A stretch of 17,623 nt of DNA from JBAYJY01 sp041664945 (GTDB lineage: Bacteria > UBP15 > UBA6099). The notes beneath the pieces were generated by a model that worked only from the letters and a program-made list of their open reading frames with translations, ran no database searches and was not told where the DNA came from. The stretch covers positions 1 to 17,623 of the forward strand of contig JBAYJY010000093.1 in the NCBI GenBank assembly GCA_041664945.1. The letters are read 5' to 3'. Both the position numbers and the translations under genes were made by a program. Positions 8,184-14,711 of the stretch are shown piece by piece. How positions within the stretch are numbered: the first letter of the stretch is position 1; every line of letters begins with the position of its first letter.

Positions 8184-9232
8184 CCAACGCCGCGCGACAT
8201 ACGATCCCGCTTCCGCGCTGCCTTTCCCTGCTGTTCGAAGCTCCGGATAATCCGGAACGGCGCGCTGAACTCGCGGACGGGATCGCCGCCGGCTTAATGC
8301 CGTGGCAGCGCATTCTCTCGGATGGAGCCTCCCCGTATTTCTTCGATCGTATCCGGAAAGCCGGACTCGAATCGGAACTCCCCGCCGATGTGCGCAATTC
8401 TTTTCAAAATCTTCTTATTGAGCAAACCGGCAGAAACATCGTTATGCTGCGTGAATTGGACGCCATTGTTGCGGCGCTTAACAAATGCGGCATTACGCCG
8501 GTTCTGCTTAAAGGAGCCGCCCTGCTTCATGAAGTTTACAAACACCCCGGCTTCAGGCGGTTAGCTGATATCGATCTGCTTATTCGGAAAAGCGAAATGG
8601 CTTCTGCGGCCTCCGCGGTGGCGGCGATAGGATATATGCCGGCCGGAGGCAGAGGACACCACGAAAATTTCGCGGCGCAACGGGAATTTCCGGTTATGCT
8701 CGAATTGCACACAGCGCTTTTCAATCCCGACGATCCGCTGCAACGTTTGGCGTTTCCAATTGATGCCGGTGAAATGACGAGCCGCGCCATTCAGATCAAG
8801 ACGGGCGGCGGCGTCGCGCTGTCTTTCAGAGCTGAAGATCAGTTTATTTATCTTGCCTGCCACGCCGCGAAAGAAAGATTCGGCAGCCTGAAACATGTTG
8901 TGGATTTATACGAAATTGTAAAGATGCGGAACATAAACTGGGAGGAGATATTCATATATATACAAAAAAATAAGATAACTATAAAAATATACTACATGGT
9001 TGATTTATTAATAGATTATGGAATAATAATTAAACTGCCGCGCAACAGGCGGTATTTGGCTTTGCGCGGAAAAACAAGGTTGCTGCAAAAAGAAGAGAGA
9101 AGAACGCTGAAAGGGATTGGAAAGTTATTATACTGTTTAAAGCTTGTTGAAGGAAGAACGAGGAAAGGGAAGGCCCTTTTTCTTTTTATTGGTTTTTTAA
9201 TACGCGGGGGCCGGAGCGCGGCGGATGTATAG
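8180..9232 (+). CDS. NTP_transf_5-type uncharacterised nucleotidyltransferase
   Basis: Length is 350 residues. ATG at 8180 overlaps the previous stop as ATGA, with a purine-rich GAAAGGAAAG upstream. The family signature is clear: VLLKGAALLHEVY (108-120), then FRRLADIDLLIR (125-136) with the two acidic residues D130 and D132 expected to bind metal, and ELH (175-177). This is the pattern of the NTP_transf_5 (PF14907) nucleotidyltransferase-fold family, often found in polysaccharide clusters and without an assigned reaction. The C-terminal quarter (from about residue 253) is rich in Ile, Lys and Tyr and is coded by very AT-rich DNA, but it keeps the family's W..I...I and yGI.IKLP pattern, so the frame is probably intact. 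Likely cytoplasmic. A nucleotidyl- or sugar-nucleotide-related role in polymer assembly is inference. Confidence 0.82.
   Translation: MTNAARHTIPLPRCLSLLFEAPDNPERRAELADGIAAGLMPWQRILSDGASPYFFDRIRKAGLESELPADVRNSFQNLLIEQTGRNIVMLRELDAIVAALNKCGITPVLLKGAALLHEVYKHPGFRRLADIDLLIRKSEMASAASAVAAIGYMPAGGRGHHENFAAQREFPVMLELHTALFNPDDPLQRLAFPIDAGEMTSRAIQIKTGGGVALSFRAEDQFIYLACHAAKERFGSLKHVVDLYEIVKMRNINWEEIFIYIQKNKITIKIYYMVDLLIDYGIIIKLPRNRRYLALRGKTRLLQKEERRTLKGIGKLLYCLKLVEGRTRKGKALFLFIGFLIRGGRSAADV
9164..9190 (+). terminator. Intragenic intrinsic terminator-like hairpin at the 3' end of the nucleotidyltransferase gene
   Basis: AAAGGG (9164-9169), loop AAGG, CCCTTT (9174-9179), with two possible G-U pairs extending the stem. 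TTCTTTTTATT follows immediately, and another run of six T lies at 9193-9198. It lies entirely inside coding sequence, 35-60 bases before the start of the export gene. The T tract is on the plus-strand side only. It could act as a real terminator, or as an attenuator that translating ribosomes prevent from folding. Confidence 0.6.
9213..9227 (+). promoter_or_regulatory. Ribosome binding site of the export gene
   Basis: GGAG (9213-9216) lies 8 bases before ATG at 9225. It is inside the end of the nucleotidyltransferase coding sequence and downstream of the hairpin at 9164-9179. The signal peptide begins directly after this ATG, supporting the start. Confidence 0.65.
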
Positions 9233-10484
9233 GCTTGGAATCAGAACGATAATTGTTTTGGCGCTGATAATTAATATTTGCGCGCGGCCTGTTTCAGCCG
9301 GCCCGGCGCTTGAAGCGCGCGTGCTTCATTCCGGGTTCAGGGCGGACACGGGAGCGTTTGTGCTGTTGCTGGACCGCGGGACGGACGGCGGAATGGAGCA
9401 GGGCGCAAAATACATTCTATCCGCAAACGGGAAAGAAGAAGGAACATTTAACGTAACCGGAGCTATGCCCGGAAGCGTGGTTGGAACGCTGGATCCGTTT
9501 GCCGGGGCGAAGTTGCCCGCGGTTGGCGCAGTTGTGGCTCTGGCGGTTCCGGATAAAGCCGAAAAAATAGAAACCCCGGCGCCTGAACCCGGCGCCGCTA
9601 TAAATTCGAATTCGATTCTCGCCGAGGGCTATAAAGTCGGGCCCGGCGATATTCTTAAACTCAAAACTTATCCGGCAGATAAATTGCCGGGAGAGACAAT
9701 AGTAAGGCCGGACATGACGATAAGCCTGCCCTTCGTTGGCATCGTGAATGTGGCCGACATGACGATTTTTCAGCTCGCCGACAAAATACAGAAGCTCATG
9801 GCGCGGGATTTCAAAAACCCGTGGGTTGAGGTCTCTGTATCAGAATACCACAGCATGAAGGTCAGGATTTACGGCAGTCTCGCAACGTCGATTTGGCGCG
9901 TCAGCGGCGCGGGCGAATATGCTTTGAAGGAGAACACGCGGCTGATAGAATTTTTCACCTCCATAGGCGGCTTGGACAAAGACGCCGACATCAGCAACAT
10001 CAAGCTGTTCCGGAAGGACGGCGCCGAGATTCCGATTGATTTTGCCGAGATAGGCGGCAACCCGGCTTCCGAAAAAAACATATTTTTGCAAAATGGGGAT
10101 GTTATATATGTGCCGGCGCTTGCGGCGCGAAAAACCACGGTGCGCGTGATAGCGCTTGGCAAGATAAACAAACAGGGGGCGTATTTGATGGACCAGGATC
10201 GCTCCGGGCTTGTTGAAGCGATCACGAAGAGCGGCGGCGTTTTGGCCGAAGCCGCGCTCGACCGGGTTCAAATTCTGCGCTCGGACGGAAACGGCCAGAA
10301 AACGGAAATTGTTAATGCCAGCAGGATTATCGCCGGCGAAGCGCCGGATTTCGCGCTCCATGATGGCGATATTATTTATGTTCCGCAGAGAAGCGAGAAG
10401 AAGGGCGCGCTCGACCGGGTCAATAATGTGCTGAAGGATGTGCTTCCGACGATAAATTTCATGTATTTAATTACGCGTATGTAA
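9225..10484 (+). CDS. Wza-like outer-membrane polysaccharide export protein (Poly_export plus two SLBB domains)
   Basis: Length is 419 residues. A signal peptide spans 1-25 (IIVLALIIN core, cleavage VSA before G26). There is no lipobox: C19 is preceded by INI, so it is not an obvious lipoprotein, unlike classical Wza. Residues about 30-110 form a small beta-rich domain with LDRGTDGGMEQGAKYIL, reminiscent of MreC/FlgT-type barrels. The Poly_export domain starts YKVGPGDIL (136-144) and runs to about 208. SLBB-like domains lie at about 211-300 and 304-395, the latter ending HDGDIIYVPQR. A C-terminal amphipathic stretch follows and could form the outer-membrane helix barrel. It is expected to form the exit channel for an exopolysaccharide, paired with the co-polymerase encoded next. 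It overlaps the previous gene by 8 bases. Confidence 0.9.
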   Translation: MYRLGIRTIIVLALIINICARPVSAGPALEARVLHSGFRADTGAFVLLLDRGTDGGMEQGAKYILSANGKEEGTFNVTGAMPGSVVGTLDPFAGAKLPAVGAVVALAVPDKAEKIETPAPEPGAAINSNSILAEGYKVGPGDILKLKTYPADKLPGETIVRPDMTISLPFVGIVNVADMTIFQLADKIQKLMARDFKNPWVEVSVSEYHSMKVRIYGSLATSIWRVSGAGEYALKENTRLIEFFTSIGGLDKDADISNIKLFRKDGAEIPIDFAEIGGNPASEKNIFLQNGDVIYVPALAARKTTVRVIALGKINKQGAYLMDQDRSGLVEAITKSGGVLAEAALDRVQILRSDGNGQKTEIVNASRIIAGEAPDFALHDGDIIYVPQRSEKKGALDRVNNVLKDVLPTINFMYLITRM

Positions 10485-10530
10485 TTTTGGCAGGAGCCGC
10501 CGCCGGGACGGACCCGGCCTCAAAGGTCTG
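10485..10530 (+). promoter_or_regulatory. 46-base gap with a GC hairpin between export and co-polymerase genes
   Basis: GCCGGG (10502-10507), loop ACGGA, CCCGGC (10513-10518) form a perfect 6-bp stem. No T run follows, so a terminator is unlikely. AAGG at 10523-10526 is a close-spaced ribosome binding site 4 bases before ATG at 10531. The hairpin could modulate translation or mRNA stability of the second gene. Confidence 0.35.
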
Positions 10531-12723
10531 ATGCAGAGGGAATTGAGTCTTAGCGAATACTGGCATGTGCTGGCCAAACGAAAGTGGGTCGTGGTTTTCA
10601 CGGCTCTGTTTTTCGGGTTGACCACTTTAGGTCTGACCATGATGCAGACGCCTGTTTACCAGACCTCGGCGACGGTGCGGATCGACCAGTTGAAATCGGT
10701 TATGAATGTCATTTCCGATCTGTTGCGCTGGAGTCCCGGCGAAATCATGTCGACCGAAGTTGAAACTGCGCAAAGCCGTGGAGTGCTCGAAAAGACGGCC
10801 GAGAAACTCGGGATGATAAAACCGGGCGACTCCGAAGACCAGCGCAGCGCGATCATTACAGGGCTGCAGGCTTCCGTAAAGGCCGAACGGGTCGAAAACA
10901 CCAATATGATTCGCATTAATGTGACTTCTTCCGACCCGAAGCAAGCCGCGCGGTTGGCAAACACCATCGCCGAAGTCTACAAAGATGTCAGCAAAGCCAA
11001 TAAGTCGAAAGACGTGGTGGACGCAAAGCAGTTTGTGGAAAAGCAATTGGAGAACGCCAAAGAACGCCTCCGCAAATCGGAAGAGGGGCTTCGCGATTAC
11101 AAACAGGTGAGCGGAACTCTTTCGGTCGATTCGGAAACGCAAATTACACTCGACAGACTTAATTCCCTCGAAACAGAGCTGCTGCAGATCCGCTCTGAAC
11201 GCGAAAAGCTGAACTGGCAGTTGACAGATCTCCATAATCGTATTCAGAAACTGGACGTCAATAAAGAAATAGGGGCGCTGGCGTCGTCTCCCTTGGTAAA
11301 ATCCAATGAAATGCTTATAAACCTGCGCCAGCAGATCGACACGCTTCTTCATGATTACACGGAAAATAATCCCGAGATCAGGAATTTGCGCGTCGAGGAG
11401 CGAAAGGCGAGCGATTCGCTCCGCAGAGAAGTTCAAAAGCAGTTGTCGCAACAGGTTCAGTCGATTATGACACAGGACGCGGGGTACGCCCGCCGCGAGA
11501 ATGACCTTTCGACGCTGATTAACCACGAACTTTCGCTCATACCAGGAAAAGACATGGACCTCAGCAGGCTGACCCGCGAGGTTTCTGTCAACGAAGAGCT
11601 TTACACGATGCTCAACCGCGAGTACAAACAAGCGCAGATCAGGGAAATGGGCATGGTGAGCGAGGTAACCGCGGTCAGCGACGCTTCCGTTCCGAAAAAT
11701 CCCATCAGACCGAATAAAAAGCTCAACATCATAATCGGTTTCGCGCTCGGCCTGATTCTCGGATTTGTGATGACCGCGCTTGTCGAAAGCTTCGACACCT
11801 CCATCGGCGCCGTCGAGGACATAGAACGGCTGTTGGAAACTCCGGTGCTCGCCGCCGTTCCGAGATTTGAACATACGCATCGGAAAAAACAATTTCCTTT
11901 TTTCCAAAAGAACAAACCGCCGGCCTCGGTTGTTCTTGACCATACGAAGGCGCTGCCCACTGTGTTCAATCCCAGCTCCGCCGCGGCGGAAGCTTACAGG
12001 CACCTGCGCACAAATATGAGTTTTGCGAGGCTGAAAGAAAGCAAAAAGGTCTATCTCGTATCCAGCTCCGGGCCGCAGGAAGGAAAGTCGATCACGACAT
12101 CCAACCTCGCCGTTGTTATGGCGCAGAGCGGCCAGCGGACTCTGCTGATGTGCTGCAACCTGCGGCGGCCGACCATCCACAAGATATTCGGAATAACCCG
12201 CCAGCCTGGCCTTACTGACGTGCTGATAGGCTCCTGCGCTCCCGAGGAAGCCGTGCACACTTTCGCCGATATCGTTCTCGGCGATATGGACTGGGAGGCC
12301 GCGCTCCAGTTGCCCGGCATCGACAACCTGTCCATCCTCCCGTCGGGAACGCTACCGCCGAATCCGACCGAGCTTCTCGAATCTCAAAAACTAACCGATC
12401 TCATAAACTATTTCAGGCACGAATACGATGTGATTCTCATCGACGCGCCGCCGATTCTTCCAGTGACGGATTCACTCCTGATCGGGCCTAAAGTCGACGG
12501 CGTAGTCCTTGTTTACCAGCTCGGCCGCCTGCCGCGCCGCGCTCTGATAAGAACCAGAAACCTTATGAGAAGCCTGAATATAAACGTTGTCGGCATCGTT
12601 CTAAACGATGTCCGGCCGGAGTTTCACGGCGTGACGCCCATTTACATCTCTCAGGAATATATGAGCGCCACGCGCCGCAATCTGGCGTCCGCCGAAAGAG
12701 ATCCCGGCCCCATGGAGAGTTAG
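10531..12723 (+). CDS. Wzc-like polysaccharide co-polymerase / BY-kinase fusion with degenerate Walker A'
   Basis: Length is 730 residues. The Wzz domain begins SLSEYWHVLAKRKW with a membrane helix at 19-38. A long charged, coiled-coil periplasmic part follows (about 150-380). The Pro-rich segment PKNPIRPNKKLN leads into a second helix (398-417). The cytoplasmic domain has Walker A GPQEGKS (514-520) and Walker B VILIDAPP (634-641). It also has the SILPSGTLPPNPTELLES signature. The Walker A' site reads TLLMCCNLRRP (537-547), where BY-kinases have D-x-D before LRRP; both aspartates are missing (C541, N543). The C-terminus has only Y705 and Y710, not a tyrosine cluster. It should control chain length or export with the preceding Wza-like protein, but autokinase activity is doubtful. 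The stop is 1 base before the next ATG. Confidence 0.92.
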   Translation: MQRELSLSEYWHVLAKRKWVVVFTALFFGLTTLGLTMMQTPVYQTSATVRIDQLKSVMNVISDLLRWSPGEIMSTEVETAQSRGVLEKTAEKLGMIKPGDSEDQRSAIITGLQASVKAERVENTNMIRINVTSSDPKQAARLANTIAEVYKDVSKANKSKDVVDAKQFVEKQLENAKERLRKSEEGLRDYKQVSGTLSVDSETQITLDRLNSLETELLQIRSEREKLNWQLTDLHNRIQKLDVNKEIGALASSPLVKSNEMLINLRQQIDTLLHDYTENNPEIRNLRVEERKASDSLRREVQKQLSQQVQSIMTQDAGYARRENDLSTLINHELSLIPGKDMDLSRLTREVSVNEELYTMLNREYKQAQIREMGMVSEVTAVSDASVPKNPIRPNKKLNIIIGFALGLILGFVMTALVESFDTSIGAVEDIERLLETPVLAAVPRFEHTHRKKQFPFFQKNKPPASVVLDHTKALPTVFNPSSAAAEAYRHLRTNMSFARLKESKKVYLVSSSGPQEGKSITTSNLAVVMAQSGQRTLLMCCNLRRPTIHKIFGITRQPGLTDVLIGSCAPEEAVHTFADIVLGDMDWEAALQLPGIDNLSILPSGTLPPNPTELLESQKLTDLINYFRHEYDVILIDAPPILPVTDSLLIGPKVDGVVLVYQLGRLPRRALIRTRNLMRSLNINVVGIVLNDVRPEFHGVTPIYISQEYMSATRRNLASAERDPGPMES

Positions 12724-12727
12724 AATG
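12714..12727 (+). promoter_or_regulatory. Ribosome binding site of the AAA ATPase gene
   Basis: GGAGAG (12714-12719) is embedded in the last codons of the co-polymerase gene, 5 bases before ATG at 12725. It is a strong match and supports translational coupling. Confidence 0.7.
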
Positions 12728-13528
12728 TATCTTGAATATTGGAAACTTCAGGCTAAGCCTTTCGAAAATGTTCCGGACCCGCGCTTCTTCTTTGCGTCCC
12801 CTCAACACGATGAAGGCCTTATGCGGCTCGTATACAGCATCGAGCAGAAGAAAGGCGCGTCCGTGCTGACGGGCGGTTTCGGATGCGGGAAAACGCTTCT
12901 CGTTTATACGCTGATCAACAAGGTCCTTCAGGGCCTGTACCGCTTCGCTCTCGTCTCCAACCCGCTACTTTCGCCCAAGGAGATGCTCGGCGAAATTCTG
13001 CGGAAACTGGGCCACCCGATTCCGGGGGAAACCGATAAAGTGGCGCTGCACACGAAGCTTGAGGAAGTCCTGATCAACAACCAGCGCAACGGCCGAAACA
13101 CTGTTATTATCATAGACGAGGCGCACGTTATCGAAAACGCGAACGTTTTCGAGGAAATTAGAATGCTTTTGAACTATCACGACTCCGGCCAGTTCCTGCT
13201 GACGCTGCTGCTTGTGGGGCAGCCGGAGCTTACGGACAAAGTTAAAATGAACCCGGCGCTGTCGCAGCGGATCGCCGTGCGCTACGTTCTCGGCCCTCTC
13301 AGCGGAATGCAGGCGACGGAATATATTGCGCACCGCCTGAACGTCGCGGGCGCCGAAACTGAGATTTTCGATAGGGACGCCGTCGAACTTGTTCACGACA
13401 TATCGGGCGGGATTCCGAGAAAAATTAATCACATTTGCGATATGTCGCTTTTCATTGGTTATACTCGAAATGAGAAACGCATCACCGCGGATATGGTTAA
13501 GGAAGCCGCGGGCGAATTGAGCGACTGA
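12725..13528 (+). CDS. ExeA/GspA-like AAA ATPase of the exopolysaccharide (PEP-CTERM-locus) type
   Basis: Length is 267 residues, close to the roughly 270 usual for the 'putative secretion ATPase, PEP-CTERM locus' family (TIGR03015). The N-terminus MYLEYWKLQAKPFENVPDPR, the Walker A GGFGCGKT (50-57), the Walker B VIIIDEAH (127-134) and the SQRIAVRYVL segment with a possible arginine finger are all family-like. The C-terminal lid has SGGIPRKINHICD. Members are cytoplasmic or membrane-associated ATPases in exopolysaccharide and general secretion clusters; the exact substrate is unknown. No exosortase is visible in the window. It is packed 1 base after the co-polymerase gene and 41 bases before the HD-GYP gene. 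Confidence 0.88.
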   Translation: MYLEYWKLQAKPFENVPDPRFFFASPQHDEGLMRLVYSIEQKKGASVLTGGFGCGKTLLVYTLINKVLQGLYRFALVSNPLLSPKEMLGEILRKLGHPIPGETDKVALHTKLEEVLINNQRNGRNTVIIIDEAHVIENANVFEEIRMLLNYHDSGQFLLTLLLVGQPELTDKVKMNPALSQRIAVRYVLGPLSGMQATEYIAHRLNVAGAETEIFDRDAVELVHDISGGIPRKINHICDMSLFIGYTRNEKRITADMVKEAAGELSD

Positions 13529-13569
13529 AAAACATGCGATTTGGTTGCCGGAACGGATGACGCTATAAG

Positions 13570-14610
13570 ATGGTTGAGTTCAGGAAAGCTATTAAAAAAG
13601 ACGCTCCAGCCGCGTCCGCCGATCCGTCGCGCGCAGCCGGCGCGGGCGGCGACTTCAATTTCTCGTCGCAGACCCTGCTCAGGCGGCCGGCGAAGGACCG
13701 CACCGCGCAGAGCCTTTATCTCGAAGGCCTCGCTCTTGCTGCCGCCGTTATTGAATGGGCCGCCGGCCCGCAAACATCGGATTTCCCGCTCTCTAAACCG
13801 CTCGAAATTCTTGTTAAGGACGTCTGCGACTGGCTGGACTCCGAACAATCGTCGCGCCTTCTCTGTCTCAGCCGCTCCTCTTCAGAGCCCCTCTATCTGC
13901 CTGCGCACTCTCTTAACGTTTGCATCCTGACTTCCTATCTCGCTATTAGATCGGGCGTTCCTCACGATCAGGTTCTTTCTCTCTCTCAAGTCTCTTTGCT
14001 CCACGATATCGGAATGGCCGGCTTATCCCAATATTGGGACAACTCACAGATTCTCACGCCGGAACAGCTCGCTCCGATTAAAAATCATCCGCTCGAAACG
14101 CTCAAGCTGATCGACCGCATCGGCTGTTGCGACGATCCCGGCATGGCGCTCGCCGCTGTCGATCACCACGAGAGGGTTGATGGTTCCGGATATCCGAACA
14201 GCAAGCTGGCCGGCCAGATTTCAGCCTCTGCACATCTTCTCGCGGTCGCTGACACTTTTACCTCTATGACCCACATAAGAAAATTTCGGAAAGCCATAAA
14301 ACCTTTCGATGCTGTTCGAGCCATATCACACTTGTCCGGCCACAAGCTTCAGATGGAAGCCGTCCGGAAGTTCCTTCAAATTATGTCGATATACCCGATC
14401 GGCAGCGGCGTGCGCCTGAACAACGGCGTTGTGGCGAAAGTGATCGCCGCAAACGAAAAACAGTTGACCAAACCGGTTGTGCAGATTGTCACCGGCGCGG
14501 GCGAATACGTTGAAATAGACCAAATCATCGATCTTCAAAAGGAACGCCTTCTTTTCATCCGTGAGCCGGTTTGCCTCGGACCCCTTGATAGCTCTTTCAA
14601 TATCGGATAG
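13570..14610 (+). CDS. HD-GYP domain protein (putative c-di-GMP phosphodiesterase) with altered HDIGK motif
   Basis: Length is 346 residues. A poorly conserved, Ala-rich N-terminus (about 1-90) precedes the HD-GYP domain. Metal-site residues appear intact: H113 in LPAHSLN, H145-D146 in LLHDIG, H173 in IKNHP, H199-H200 in HHERVDGSGYP (199-209) and D228 in LLAVADTF. The usual HDIGK reads HDIGM (M149), and the following R-x-Y element reads RKFRK. A C-terminal stretch (about 275-340) with SGVRLNNGVVAKVI resembles the small beta domain often found after HD-GYP. Family members hydrolyse cyclic di-GMP to pGpG or GMP; activity here is unproven. The start at 13570 has only a weak GGATGA (13555-13560) upstream. 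Its place in a polysaccharide operon suggests local c-di-GMP control of export. Confidence 0.85.
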   Translation: MVEFRKAIKKDAPAASADPSRAAGAGGDFNFSSQTLLRRPAKDRTAQSLYLEGLALAAAVIEWAAGPQTSDFPLSKPLEILVKDVCDWLDSEQSSRLLCLSRSSSEPLYLPAHSLNVCILTSYLAIRSGVPHDQVLSLSQVSLLHDIGMAGLSQYWDNSQILTPEQLAPIKNHPLETLKLIDRIGCCDDPGMALAAVDHHERVDGSGYPNSKLAGQISASAHLLAVADTFTSMTHIRKFRKAIKPFDAVRAISHLSGHKLQMEAVRKFLQIMSIYPIGSGVRLNNGVVAKVIAANEKQLTKPVVQIVTGAGEYVEIDQIIDLQKERLLFIREPVCLGPLDSSFNIG

Positions 14611-14711
14611 AATAATTCAATTGTGTGACATTGAATGATTGCCTTTGTGTTAGAATTTATGGCCGGCGATCATTTAACGGCGGAAATATTGAACGGCTTT
14701 TGCGGGTTGTG
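14611..14711 (+). promoter_or_regulatory. Intergenic region with a dyad and extended -10-like element
   Basis: ATTCAAT (14615-14621) and ATTGAAT (14630-14636) are perfect inverted repeats. TGT/ACA continues the stem inward if one T is bulged. TGTTAGAAT (14648-14656) looks like an extended -10 element, and no good -35 lies 16-18 bases upstream. The dyad occupies the expected -35 position, so it may be an operator. This is the largest gap between genes in the cluster and a possible internal promoter for the last two genes. Confidence 0.35.

Noticed and set aside
8941..9210. Inserted mobile element or frameshift in the AT-rich segment
   Set aside because: No flanking repeats or transposase remnants are seen, and the reading frame keeps the family-like pattern through to a stop that overlaps the next gene.
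10627..12258. Long open frame (543 codons) on the minus strand
   Set aside because: It lies wholly opposite the well-supported Wzc-like gene, is rich in Arg, Phe and His with no recognisable motif, and has no ribosome binding site or operon context. It is a shadow of GC-rich coding sequence.
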